Assembly: GCA_900766925.1 (NCBI GenBank)
Contig: CAAFXG010000020.1
Coordinates: 1 to 42,591, forward strand
Source: Lachnospiraceae bacterium
GTDB taxonomy: Bacteria > Bacillota > Clostridia > Lachnospirales > Lachnospiraceae
DNA length: 42,591 bases
Direction: 5' to 3'
The position numbers and the translations under genes were made by a program. Positions 1 through 7,756 of the stretch are shown here, piece after piece (position 1 is the stretch's first letter; every line of letters starts with the position of its first letter). The notes under the pieces were generated by a model, which searched no databases, was not told the origin of the DNA, and saw only the letters and a list, made by a program, of their open reading frames with translations.

Positions 1-57
1 AGCTACCGGAAAAATAACCCCATCTTTATCTTTTCCCATATGCCTTCTCTTATCCAT
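1..57 (-). CDS. N-terminal fragment of an unidentified protein, cut by window edge
   Basis: Nineteen codons on the minus strand starting MDKRRHMGKDKDG and open to the window edge. The start is supported by a strong AGGAGG ribosome binding site at 64-69, six bases before the ATG. It lies 51 bases downstream of the small HTH gene and is preceded by a 12 bp hairpin, so it is probably co-transcribed with it. Too little is visible to assign a family. Confidence 0.55.
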   Translation of the reverse strand, partial: MDKRRHMGKDKDGVIFPVA

Positions 58-72
58 AAAAAACCTCCTACA

Positions 73-99
73 AATTGTGCCACAGCCTGTGGCACAATT
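73..99. repeat. Perfect inverted repeat ahead of the edge gene
   Basis: A 12 bp perfect inverted repeat with a 3-base loop (arms around TTGTGCCACA and TGTGGCACAA). It lies between the HTH gene stop and the ribosome binding site at 64-69. There is no T-tract on either side, so it is not a standard intrinsic terminator. Possible roles are a dimeric repressor operator, with the adjacent HTH protein an obvious candidate, or an mRNA hairpin next to the ribosome binding site. The role is inference. Confidence 0.6.
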
Positions 100-108
100 A
101 CTAATACA

Positions 109-336
109 TTATTTGTTAGCAACGTTATCTTCCTTGTCATCCTTGAACCTTTTATCACACAACCTCTCCATTTCAACCTTATATGCCATCAATCGCAAAA
201 GATACTGCGGAACCCTTCTATTTCCCAATTCCCAATCTGTTTCCGTCATATAAGGAATTTCAAAGTACTCACAAAATTCTTTTCTATTCATACCGGTACT
301 TTCTCTTAATTTTTTCAATTCTTCTCTTGCTTCCAT
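109..336 (-). CDS. Small helix-turn-helix protein (XRE-like)
   Basis: About 75 residues, starting MEAREELKKLRESTG. The first 45 residues resemble a Cro/C1-type HTH (LKKLRESTGMNRKEFCEYF, then a WELGNR recognition-helix region), followed by a basic/acidic helical tail. The ATG at 336 is chosen because it follows GAGGTG closely; an upstream in-frame ATG at 354 has no better site. It has its own sigma-A-type promoter at 366-394. It could be an orphan regulator or the antitoxin half of a pair with the edge gene. Family membership is fairly clear; target and partner are unknown. Confidence 0.65.
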   Translation of the reverse strand: MEAREELKKLRESTGMNRKEFCEYFEIPYMTETDWELGNRRVPQYLLRLMAYKVEMERLCDKRFKDDKEDNVANK

Positions 337-365
337 ATTCACCTCTTTATGCATTGCATAAATAA

Positions 366-394
366 ATTATATAATTTTTATTACCTACGGTCAA
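366..394 (-). promoter_or_regulatory. Sigma-A-type promoter for the small HTH gene
   Basis: Reading the minus strand, TTGACC (389-394), a 17-base spacer and a perfect TATAAT (366-371). The start codon of the HTH gene lies about 30 bases downstream. Confidence 0.7.
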
Positions 395-525
395 TAACCT
401 ATTTTGTTTATTTTACTTTTGAACACAATGTTATTTTCTTTTACCGAGTCATATGCCTCATTTAATCTAGCTGTAGTACTTAATTTACCAACTGTCATAT
501 GTGGCATGTAAGGTATACCCAAATC
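391..525 (-). pseudogene. C-terminal remnant of a 2'-5' RNA ligase-like (2H phosphoesterase) gene
   Basis: The minus-strand reading frame contains GIPYMPHMTVGKLST followed by a helix-rich tail. This resembles the second His-x-Thr motif (PHMTVGK) and C-terminus of LigT/2H phosphoesterases. A full protein would be about 170-190 residues; here only about 45 recognisable residues remain and the first catalytic motif is absent. The open frame runs upstream only into unrelated sequence. Read as a decayed, probably non-functional fragment abutting a second remnant with a Fic motif. A short genuine ORF is possible but unlikely. Confidence 0.5.
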
Positions 526-653
526 GTGTTGTGTAGCGGTCCCATCCTTTTTATTCCGTCTCCAAAAGGATGTATGCACAGAAAAGTATGATGTATTGCT
601 TCTTCATACTGGACACATAAAGAATCATTAGTTTTTTGTACAGAAAACAAAAT
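495..653 (-). pseudogene. Remnant of a Fic-domain (AMP-transferase-like) gene
   Basis: A minus-strand frame open between stops at 656 and 495 reads YEEAIHHTFLCIHPFGDG, then IKRMGPL. This closely follows the Fic signature (His-Pro-Phe-x-Asp-Gly-Asn-Gly-Arg-x-Gly-Arg). The HPFGDG part (555-572) is intact, but Asn-Gly has become Ile-Lys and the last Arg has become Pro. No start codon or full-length domain is present, so this is a decayed fragment. It overlaps in another frame with the LigT-like remnant. The call rests on the motif alone. Confidence 0.5.
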
Positions 654-658
654 TCATG

Positions 659-1078
659 TTAATTAAACTCAAAAATATACCTGTTCTTTTCCTTGTTAAA
701 ATCGACATTTATCATTGGTGGGGAAAAACTAAATGCTTTAGAAGACCACTCTATAATTGCCGCAATCAATCCTTCTTCTTGAAAATCACAAAGACTAAAT
801 TGCAAACTATAAATTATTATCAAAGTATCTCTGTACATTCTATTTTTGATTATTTCTTTTTGAACAATTTCTAGCCCCTTTACCAAATATGGTAAATCGT
901 CATCGCAAAAAACCTCATTATCTGCAATAGGTTTATCTGCAAATTTCATCCATATTCCATCTGCAACCTTTATTGTCTTTGAGTTCGTATCCGTCTTATC
1001 AAAATCTGTATATCCAGCGATAATTTTAATGTTAATACACCAACTAGATTTGCAAACAAAATATGTATGTTCTGTCAT
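659..1078 (-). CDS. Unidentified 139-residue cytoplasmic protein
   Basis: An intact ORF starting MTEHTYFVCKSS, with an AGGAG site about 10 bases before the ATG. No signal peptide or membrane segment is visible. The N-terminal half is beta-like and Lys/Asp-rich; the C-terminal half has an amphipathic helix (GLEIVQKEIIKNRM), then beta strands ending in a basic stretch. The size and composition would suit an immunity-type or small accessory protein, but no motif supports a function. It sits just upstream of two decayed remnants, so it belongs to an unstable stretch. Confidence 0.55.
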   Translation of the reverse strand: MTEHTYFVCKSSWCINIKIIAGYTDFDKTDTNSKTIKVADGIWMKFADKPIADNEVFCDDDLPYLVKGLEIVQKEIIKNRMYRDTLIIIYSLQFSLCDFQEEGLIAAIIEWSSKAFSFSPPMINVDFNKEKNRYIFEFN

Positions 1079-1175
1079 TTATTTCACGCTCCTAATGCTT
1101 AATTTTTAACTTAAACCATTCCACTGCATATCCGGAATTGCCGGTACCTCTAAAATAGATTCCTACCATCCGGTT

Positions 1176-1700
1176 TTACCCCTTCATCCGCTCAATTGTT
1201 TCCTCCACAGAAATACACTCCGCATATCTGCCCTTCCATATAAATTCGTTATAATACTTATAACTCTGTTCTCCTGTCATAAAGGCATTATTAAATGTGG
1301 AATTTGCATTTTCCGGCACAATCATTTTAAAACCATGCTCAAATCCGCACTTAATTGTGGCATCAATACAGTAATCAGTCTGCAAACCAACAACCACTAC
1401 TGTGCGGACATCCTTTTCCTTTAGATATTCCAACAGACCTGTATACTTAAAAGAACTGTTTACAGTCTTATCAAAAATCTTTTCACCCTGATTAGATTCA
1501 AACCCTTCATATATTTCAAAACCTTCTGTTCCCCTTGTAAGTTCAGCGTCCTTACCGTCGTCATGTCTTACATAAATAACTTCAACATTATTTTCTCTGG
1601 CTGCTACAATTAATGTTTTTACAGCATTTTCAAACGCATTAAAATTATATAAATCCGGAGTAGTTATTAATTTTTGTGTATCGACTACTAAAAGTACCAT
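1176..1700 (-). CDS. Isochorismatase-family cysteine hydrolase
   Basis: A 174-residue member of the isochorismatase-like superfamily. The expected catalytic triad is visible: Asp7 in LLVVDTQK, Lys78 in FDKTVNSSF and Cys111 in VGLQTDYCIDAT, with the cis-peptide-type VVVGLQTD segment before the Cys. Such proteins hydrolyse amides or isochorismate-type ethers in the cytosol; the Cys-containing branch usually covers nicotinamidase-like or uncharacterised amidases, and the substrate cannot be read here. The start at 1700 is preceded by GGGAG about 10 bases upstream. It lies 17 bases after the DUF3795 gene and is likely in the same operon. Confidence 0.85.
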   Translation of the reverse strand: MVLLVVDTQKLITTPDLYNFNAFENAVKTLIVAARENNVEVIYVRHDDGKDAELTRGTEGFEIYEGFESNQGEKIFDKTVNSSFKYTGLLEYLKEKDVRTVVVVGLQTDYCIDATIKCGFEHGFKMIVPENANSTFNNAFMTGEQSYKYYNEFIWKGRYAECISVEETIERMKG

Positions 1701-1717
1701 CTGCTCTACCGCTCCCT

Positions 1718-2110
1718 TTACTTCCTCAAATTCTTTTCCTTGTTAAAAAATGCTTTTTCCAGCATATCATACTCTGCATCCGTACAAACATCTTTGCACC
1801 GTCTCTGATATTCCTTGGAACGCTCCAACATACTACTAATCTTCCCACAAGGAAATTCTGCACACTGATTGCATTTATCTACATTATGCTCCTCTGTGCA
1901 TTCTACCAAATGATATGTACACTGTTTATGTGAAGAACATCCATCACATCTGATTTCTTCATTGGATACAATGCAGTCTCGCCAGCCTACCCGGTACCAT
2001 AACTCTGCTACATTCCGAAGTTCTTCCTCACTATTAGCAATGTATCTTGGACACTCTATACAATTATCTCCACATAAAGTTATTATTTCTTTTATGTAAT
2101 ACCTCCACAT
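1718..2110 (-). CDS. Cysteine-rich DUF3795-type protein
   Basis: A 130-residue protein rich in paired cysteines: CGDNCIECPRYI near the N-terminus, CDGC and CTYH in the middle, CNQCAEFPC, then a helical tail with ERSKEYQRRCKDVC. This arrangement is typical of the DUF3795 family, thought to bind a metal or Fe-S centre, with no established reaction. The start is uncertain: the ATG at 2110 has only a weak AGAGGA site. It lies immediately upstream of the isochorismatase-like hydrolase. Confidence 0.75.
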   Translation of the reverse strand: MWRYYIKEIITLCGDNCIECPRYIANSEEELRNVAELWYRVGWRDCIVSNEEIRCDGCSSHKQCTYHLVECTEEHNVDKCNQCAEFPCGKISSMLERSKEYQRRCKDVCTDAEYDMLEKAFFNKEKNLRK

Positions 2111-2327
2111 CTTGCATCCTCTACAAGTAATTTCAATGTATTATTTGCAATCCCCTCATGATTATTTTTACACCATGTCCGGCGCACGTATTTTACCAAA
2201 ACTACCATTCCAGCGCACAACTGATGTTTCAACAAATTTTGCACCCCACTGAAATTGCTTCATTCTATATACATTTTTTCTTGCAAAAAACACAGGTACA
2301 TATTTGCAGGAAAAGCCCTGAAACCGC

Positions 2328-3536
2328 TTAAACCGGGACTTTACGCGATAGCAAGCAAACCGTCTCAACATGCTCCGTCCAAGGAAATAAATCAAACGCA
2401 GCTATTTTGTCTACCATAAAAGAACTCTTCCTGGTAAGATATTTCAAATCTCTGGCCAGACTTTCCGGTCCACAGGAAATATAAACAATCCTTTTGGGTG
2501 ACAATCTGATTACCGATTGTAAAAACTGCTCACTGCTGCCCGAGCGAGGCGGATCCATGAAAACCACATCAATATCCTTATTCAGATTAACCATAAATTT
2601 TCCCGCATCATTATTGTAAAAGCTTATATTTTTTACAGAATTCATCCTTGCATTTACGTTTGCATCCCTTATGGCATCCTTGTTAAGTTCAACTCCAATA
2701 ACCTCTTTTGCATAGTCACTTGCAATAATACCAATAGTACCTGTTCCACAATAAGCATCTATCATTGTTTCTCTGCCTGTAAGTCCTGCAAATTCCATGG
2801 CCTTATTGTACAGTTTTTCCGTCTGAACAGGATTTATCTGATAAAAGCTTGTAGGTGAAATTCTAAATCGCTTACCACACAAAACATCCTCAATATATCC
2901 CTTCCCATATAAAACATTATTTCTGTCCCCCAATACCATACTGGTATGTCTGGAATTTACATTCTGAACTATTGTAGTGATTTCAGGATGCATATCAGTT
3001 AATGCTTTTATAAAGTTCTTTTTTGAAGGAAAAACAGGAGCGGCTGTTATCAGAACAACCATAATCTGCCCCGTATTCTTTGCCGTTCTGACCATAACAT
3101 GGCGAAGTAACCCAAAAGCTTTATCTTCATTATACAGTTCTATTTTAAATGAAGAAATCAAAGTACAAATACTTTTTATAATACCTTGAGCCCTCTTATC
3201 CTCCAGAATACATTCCTTTACTCTCAGGACATTATGTGTACCTTCCTCATATGTTCCTGCAATTATCTCTCCACTTTTTAATCGCTTAAATGTAGCATTA
3301 ACCTTATTTCGATAAAATTCAGGCTTGTCCATACCGATTACAGACTCAAGCTTTCCATAAGGTGCCATCAGCCTGCTTAGCATGTCATATTTAAGCTTAA
3401 GCTGTTCTTCATAGTCCCTATCAATATATTGGCAGCCTCCACATTTTCCAAATATCTCACATCGCAAAGCATTTTTTCCTGTATTTGCAGAGTTTGAGGA
3501 ATACTTCTTTGTGGTGTTTTTATTTTTGTATGCCAT
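2328..3536 (-). CDS. rlmD: 23S rRNA (uracil-C5)-methyltransferase, RlmD/TrmA family
   Basis: 402 residues. SAM-dependent RNA m5U methyltransferase acting on ribosomal RNA. An Fe-S cluster motif is present near the N-terminus (CEIFGKCGGCQYID: Cys26, Cys32, Cys35, with a likely fourth in RVKECILE). The SAM site is DAYCGTGTIGII; motif IV is FMDPPRSG; the catalytic Cys lies in YISCGPESLARDL; and the general-base Glu is in HVETVCLLSR. It is shorter than the usual 440-460 residues because the N-terminal TRAM RNA-binding domain is missing and is replaced by a Lys/Asn/Ser-rich lead of about 22 residues. The target uracil (1939, 747, or both as in RlmCD) cannot be told from sequence. The start is supported by AGGAAGG. 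Confidence 0.88.
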   Translation of the reverse strand: MAYKNKNTTKKYSSNSANTGKNALRCEIFGKCGGCQYIDRDYEEQLKLKYDMLSRLMAPYGKLESVIGMDKPEFYRNKVNATFKRLKSGEIIAGTYEEGTHNVLRVKECILEDKRAQGIIKSICTLISSFKIELYNEDKAFGLLRHVMVRTAKNTGQIMVVLITAAPVFPSKKNFIKALTDMHPEITTIVQNVNSRHTSMVLGDRNNVLYGKGYIEDVLCGKRFRISPTSFYQINPVQTEKLYNKAMEFAGLTGRETMIDAYCGTGTIGIIASDYAKEVIGVELNKDAIRDANVNARMNSVKNISFYNNDAGKFMVNLNKDIDVVFMDPPRSGSSEQFLQSVIRLSPKRIVYISCGPESLARDLKYLTRKSSFMVDKIAAFDLFPWTEHVETVCLLSRKVPV

Positions 3537-3580
3537 ATACCTTCCTCTTTTTTATTACCTAAAAATATTATCCTAGCCAC

Positions 3581-3622
3581 AAAACTGGTGAGATGATTAT
3601 AAGCAATAATCAGCCCACCAGT
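3581..3622 (-). terminator. Intrinsic terminator after the chemoreceptor gene
   Basis: A long hairpin with arms ACTGGTG...ATGATTAT and ATAATCA...CACCAGT (about 15 paired bases with two single mismatches), followed by TTTT on the minus strand. It sits 31 bases after the MCP stop codon and ends just before the RlmD start region. Confidence 0.65.
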
Positions 3623-3652
3623 ATATATTTTCATCACATATTTATCTATTAA

Positions 3653-4987
3653 TTATACCTGAAAGCAGTCAGCCTGTGCCTTAAGCTGCATTGCAATATC
3701 TGTCAAATCCTTACTCATGGATGAAAGCTTCTTAACAGAAGAAACCTGTATGTCGACAGAAGCAAGTACCTCCTCACTGCTTGCAGCATTCTCTTCTGCT
3801 GTGGCAGAAAGATTACTAATCATCGTAACAATAGTCTCTTTGCTTGTCTGCATGCTTTCACTTGAGCTTGAGATAATACCAACATTTCTTCTTATTTCTG
3901 TAAGACCGTTTTCAATGTCACGGAATTTATCCTCAGTTGTTGCAACACTGGCCTCCTGCTGTTTAAAGCTGGACTCCATTATGTCCATATTGACCGTAGT
4001 CTCATTTGTCTTATTCACCAATTCCTGAATAATTTCTTCAATTTCTCTGGTCAGAATATTTGTTTCCTCTGCGAGGCTGCCAATTTCATCGGCAACTACC
4101 GCAAAACCTCTTCCAGCCTCGCCTGCCCTTGCAGCTTCAATTGATGCATTCAACGATAAGAGATTAGTTTGAGATGCTATCTCATTAATTTTCTGGCTTG
4201 TCTGTGCAATCATCTCAGTCTGAATCGCATTCTGTTTCAAAGCCTCCTTGACAATTGCAAGACTTTTCTTACTCTCATTTGTCCTTGCCACAAGCTCCTT
4301 TAATGCAGCAAGACCCTCATTCTTAACCCTGTTCATGTCCTCAGCACATTCCTGTAACTGCCTTGTATCATGAATATTATCAACTATTCTACAATCAAGC
4401 TCCCCAACCTCTCTGGCTCCTTCTGCCGTATCTTCAGCCTGTGAGGAAACACACGCACTCACATTATCCATTGTCTTGCTAATTTCATTAGAGACCTCCT
4501 GCACTATGGTTGTCTCTTCATCTAATGCGTTTGAATTGCCTGTTAATTTTTCAGACATAATCGAAATATGCTCAACCACCTGATACAGATTTTCCTGCAT
4601 TGTCATTATACTGTTTGCAATAACACCAATCTCATCGTTTCTCTTTGCATATTTTTCAACAAGATGCCTGTTTTCTCCTTCTGTCAAATCATAATTAGCA
4701 ACTCGATTTATCTCCTTTGCTCCTACAATTAACGGTTTAATCAGCCTCCTGTTAAATACGACAGCCAGAATAACTAACACAACCATACCAATTCCAAGGC
4801 TGACCCCACTCATAACCAGAATTGTGCCTCCAATTGTCTGTCTTACTTCATCCATAGACACTCCCCTTGCCTCTGCAACCTGTGCCTCAAGCATCTTACA
4901 GGACACAAAATTGGCAATTGTAAATGCCACCGCCAGCACAACAAACATGAAAATACTAATATTTACTACTATACTTTTCCTCTTCAT
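3653..4987 (-). CDS. Methyl-accepting chemotaxis protein with a minimal external domain
   Basis: 444 residues. Transmembrane helix 1 spans about residues 8-30, followed by a very short external loop of about 25 residues. Helix 2 is at about 54-77, then a HAMP segment (RRLIKPLIVGAKEINRVANYD) and a long coiled-coil signalling domain. The conserved hairpin tip is present (EIASQTNLLSLNASIEAA, then RAGEAGRGFAVVADEIGSLA), which contacts CheA/CheW at the membrane. Because almost nothing is exposed outside, it probably senses a cytoplasmic or membrane cue or works in mixed receptor arrays. No other chemotaxis genes are nearby. The start is supported by GGGGGAT. Confidence 0.92.
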   Translation of the reverse strand: MKRKSIVVNISIFMFVVLAVAFTIANFVSCKMLEAQVAEARGVSMDEVRQTIGGTILVMSGVSLGIGMVVLVILAVVFNRRLIKPLIVGAKEINRVANYDLTEGENRHLVEKYAKRNDEIGVIANSIMTMQENLYQVVEHISIMSEKLTGNSNALDEETTIVQEVSNEISKTMDNVSACVSSQAEDTAEGAREVGELDCRIVDNIHDTRQLQECAEDMNRVKNEGLAALKELVARTNESKKSLAIVKEALKQNAIQTEMIAQTSQKINEIASQTNLLSLNASIEAARAGEAGRGFAVVADEIGSLAEETNILTREIEEIIQELVNKTNETTVNMDIMESSFKQQEASVATTEDKFRDIENGLTEIRRNVGIISSSSESMQTSKETIVTMISNLSATAEENAASSEEVLASVDIQVSSVKKLSSMSKDLTDIAMQLKAQADCFQV

Positions 4988-5034
4988 CTTTATCCCCCTG
5001 TTGTTAAATGTTCTCGTAAAAATACCTTAGATAT

Positions 5035-5063
5035 ATAATAGCATCTATTTGTTTCCATGCCAA
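5035..5063 (-). promoter_or_regulatory. Sigma-A-type promoter for the chemoreceptor
   Basis: Minus strand TTGGCA (5058-5063), 17-base spacer, TATTAT (5035-5040), about 45 bases before the ATG. No flagellar sigma-D-type motif was seen here. Confidence 0.5.
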
Positions 5064-5130
5064 CTATTTTAATTTTATATGGAAAAAATCATTCAATTAC
5101 CATACTTTTATTGAGTTATTTACCTTCTGC

Positions 5131-5724
5131 CTACCTAACCTTGATTGCAAACAGTCCATCCTTATTACAGTAGAAATAAATCTGCTCAACTCCGTTTATT
5201 TTGAATCTCGCCTCCGCATTACCCTCAGGATAGAGCTTATGCATTTGTATTCTGTCTGAGGAAATCGCTGCAATAAATGATATAAAGTGTTCCTTTGTCA
5301 TTTCATGTTCAATTTGTACAAAATATTCATCCTCTGCCCTTTCGATTATAATCCTATGCTTATTATCCGCTACATCAGGCTCAATAGGACAAAGTAAAAT
5401 TCCATGACAATTAACGACAGCTTCCCCCATGCTGTGAATTACATTTCCACACACAGGACACACATAAATCTTTGAGCGAAGCATATTAGCCTGTACATTT
5501 GCATTGCTTATGGCATTTCCTGAAATAAGCTCTGTAATCGACACTCCAAATATACCGGCGATAGGCTCTAAAAGTGTAATGTCAGGATATCCCTTCGCAT
5601 TTTCCCAGCGTGATATAGCCTTGTTTGTTACTCCAAGCAAATCCCCCAATTCGCTTTGAGTATATTTTTTTCTTATTCTCGCTTCTTTAATTAATATACC
5701 TGTTTTCTTCTTATCCACAAGCAC
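5131..5724 (-). CDS. HTH regulator fused to a desulfoferrodoxin/superoxide-reductase-like domain
   Basis: 197 residues. Residues 8-65 form a classic XRE HTH (KKYTQSELGDLLGVTNKAIS, then RWENAKGYPD). Residues 86-114 form a desulforedoxin-like knuckle (CPVCGNV, Cys106, Cys112). Residues 115-197 resemble the iron centre of superoxide reductase: His123 in NKHRIIIE, His140 and His146 in EHEMTKEHFISF, and Cys186 in FYCNKDG. The fifth iron ligand, normally His three residues after the Cys, is Asp189. Probably a DNA-binding sensor of iron, superoxide or redox state. Domain identities are established families; the sensing role is inferred. Transcribed alone. Confidence 0.8.
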   Translation of the reverse strand: MLVDKKKTGILIKEARIRKKYTQSELGDLLGVTNKAISRWENAKGYPDITLLEPIAGIFGVSITELISGNAISNANVQANMLRSKIYVCPVCGNVIHSMGEAVVNCHGILLCPIEPDVADNKHRIIIERAEDEYFVQIEHEMTKEHFISFIAAISSDRIQMHKLYPEGNAEARFKINGVEQIYFYCNKDGLFAIKVR

Positions 5725-5807
5725 CGCCTCCTATTCTTTGGTGCCTTAATCGTATCAGTCTTCTCTTAGGACATCAATCCACTGTAACAAGAACGCTTGA
5801 TATTTGT

Positions 5808-6326
5808 TTATTCTTTGCTAAACACCTGCATTACTGAGAGTTCCATTTCAATACATTTCCATTTCTCCCCATTCAAATTATACCAATCAATTTGTTCATT
5901 TTCCCTGAATCCTACAGTCTTATAGCATTGATATGCCGCAGAATTATTTTCAAACACACCTAGAGAAGCTTTTTTTGCACCATACACTTCAAAAACGAAT
6001 TTCAGTCCCAACTGTAGCATTTTCTTACCATAGCCTTTACCGCGTACATCAGGAGAGACAATCACAAAACCAAAACGCAGTTCTTCGTCAGATTCATCAG
6101 GATGCCTTAATGTAAAAAAACCTACCACATCTCCTTCTTCTACAGCCACAAACGGAAAATACCGGGCATTATCAAGTCTTCCCATGGTGGCATCTTCCAT
6201 TTTCTGCGCAGAAATAGGATAGTCCCCCAAAATACCGGCACTCCATTTATAAAATGTCTCCTTATCTTTACACCATGTAACTATTGTTTTTGCGTCTCCC
6301 TGCCTATACGGCCTAACTCTTAGCAT
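5808..6326 (-). CDS. GNAT-family N-acetyltransferase (RimI/RimJ-like)
   Basis: 172 residues. Typical GNAT fold: an N-terminal strand (LRVRPYRQGDA), the core strands VVGFFTLR and FGFVIVSPDVRGKGYGKKML (acetyl-CoA pyrophosphate loop RGKGYG), and the C-terminal ASLGVFENNSAAYQCYKTVG with the conserved Asn and Tyr. It transfers an acetyl group from acetyl-CoA to an unknown amine, either protein N-terminal or small-molecule. It starts 10 bases after the stop of the VOC protein gene, so the two are almost certainly one transcript. Confidence 0.85.
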   Translation of the reverse strand: MLRVRPYRQGDAKTIVTWCKDKETFYKWSAGILGDYPISAQKMEDATMGRLDNARYFPFVAVEEGDVVGFFTLRHPDESDEELRFGFVIVSPDVRGKGYGKKMLQLGLKFVFEVYGAKKASLGVFENNSAAYQCYKTVGFRENEQIDWYNLNGEKWKCIEMELSVMQVFSKE

Positions 6327-6336
6327 TTTTTACCCC

Positions 6337-6720
6337 CTATACTGTAATCTCTATTAGGTTGCCCTCAATACCAACAATACAGCTTTCATAATAACCATCT
6401 CCGGTGGTCCGCGGACCGCTTACGACCTGATAGCCGTCCTCACCAATCAGCTTTGTAAGCTCGTCAACCCGTTCCTTACTACCAACGGAAAATGCTATAT
6501 GTATATAACCAGTTCTTGTGATACTATTAACATCTTTCTGAATTTCAGGTCTGTTCATTATTTCTAATCGGGCACCATCATCAAAAGACAGAAAATATGA
6601 CCTGAAATCTGTTGTTTTATTTTGATACATACCATTTGCCTTTGCACCGAAGTACTTTTCAAAAAATTCTTTTGTTTCATCCAGATTATTTACGTTCATT
6701 GCAATATGTTCAATCTGCAT
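6337..6720 (-). CDS. VOC-family (glyoxalase/dioxygenase-like) protein
   Basis: 127 residues with the two beta-alpha-beta-beta-beta modules of the vicinal oxygen chelate fold. Candidate metal ligands sit at the usual places: His in MQIEHIAMNV, Glu in ARLEIMN, His in GYIHIAFSVG and Glu in GNLIEITV. This ligand pattern is that of glyoxalase I-like enzymes, but the substrate is open. The start at 6720 (MQIEH) is preferred over upstream codons because it begins the first strand and follows AGGTGAGAGG. First gene of a pair with the downstream GNAT gene. Confidence 0.85.
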   Translation of the reverse strand: MQIEHIAMNVNNLDETKEFFEKYFGAKANGMYQNKTTDFRSYFLSFDDGARLEIMNRPEIQKDVNSITRTGYIHIAFSVGSKERVDELTKLIGEDGYQVVSGPRTTGDGYYESCIVGIEGNLIEITV

Positions 6721-6842
6721 CCTCTCACCTGCCATCAAAATCTTATCATTAATTACGTATAGTATATTGTTTATCATATCATTTGGGACATACATTTGCC
6801 ACAAGATAGAGCCAGGCTAGTATACAATCCAATTTTCTATGT

Positions 6843-7658
6843 TCACTGAAAGCTTGTGCCACAACCAAAATATTCCTCTATTATCATTTCCACCTTGTAC
6901 ACACTTAATGGATGTTTTCTTGTTTCATATGTAATAATCAGGTTTACTGATGGTATAATTCCATTCTTACAATATATCTTTGTTTTATCGCATGCATGTC
7001 TCAGATATTCTTCATCGTCCATCATTCCAAAGTGTTCCCAATAATAAAATTCTCCTGTTACCGGATGTCTTATTACAAAATCAGGATATAAGGTTTTATC
7101 ACCTAACACAAGCTTTTCTTCATACCGAAACGGAATACCTGCTATAAATAATGACCTGTCAATAATAGCCTCCGATTTTGACCTTAACATCCTTCCATTA
7201 GTCCCTTTTATTATTAAACCTTCCTGATGATAATTGTTTCTTGTATAATCCACAGACATCCATTCCTGCAATTTTTTCTTCATAGGAAGAAATTGTTTGC
7301 TTAGCAGCTCTTCATAACCTGGATTTGAAAGCAATATATCTGTATCAGAATACTCAGGAGCCTTCCGCTCTTCTTCAATCTGCCTTACATATGCCTTACT
7401 TGCTCTTAATTCTCTCTCCATATCCTCTATTCTGGATTCATAATACCTTTTCTCTGCCAGCAATCCTGCCAATTCCTTTTCTTTCTTAGGCAGATATAAT
7501 GTTTTACCATTATTTTTAATGTACCATTTAAAGTTTTTACCATTCCTGGCACATATTAATTTCCCTTCCGGAAACTTCCCTATCAACAATTTCACCTTGT
7601 CTAATTCCTTTGTTAATAATGATATTCTCTTTTTAATTTCTGTATAATACCTGTTCAT
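6843..7658 (-). CDS. PD-(D/E)XK nuclease-like protein with N-terminal coiled coil
   Basis: 271 residues. Residues 1-125 are charged, with two coiled-coil stretches (ISLLTKELDKVKLL and ELAGLLAEKRYYESRIEDME). The C-terminal half carries what looks like a restriction-endonuclease-fold core: MLRSKSEAIID (helix Glu), LYPDFVIRHP (the Pro-Asp motif) and FYYWEHFGMM (Glu of the E-x-K position, here WEHFG). This implies a metal-dependent DNA-cleaving or DNA-binding activity, but the Lys of the motif is not evident, so activity is uncertain. No methylase or other defence gene is adjacent. The start has a clear GGAGG site. Confidence 0.6.
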   Translation of the reverse strand: MNRYYTEIKKRISLLTKELDKVKLLIGKFPEGKLICARNGKNFKWYIKNNGKTLYLPKKEKELAGLLAEKRYYESRIEDMERELRASKAYVRQIEEERKAPEYSDTDILLSNPGYEELLSKQFLPMKKKLQEWMSVDYTRNNYHQEGLIIKGTNGRMLRSKSEAIIDRSLFIAGIPFRYEEKLVLGDKTLYPDFVIRHPVTGEFYYWEHFGMMDDEEYLRHACDKTKIYCKNGIIPSVNLIITYETRKHPLSVYKVEMIIEEYFGCGTSFQ

Positions 7659-7756
7659 TTTCTACCTCCATACAAAATCATTTATCTGTGGGTACAAATT
7701 GCATATTTCCACTCTCTATACCCACATATGTCAGCGGTTCCTGTCGGGATAGTGGC

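Noticed and set aside
2168..2395. 75-codon minus-strand ORF after the rRNA methyltransferase
   Set aside because: It overlaps the 3' end of the methyltransferase gene in another frame and has no convincing ribosome site. The tail beyond 2328 looks slightly protein-like but matches nothing I know; it could be a remnant.
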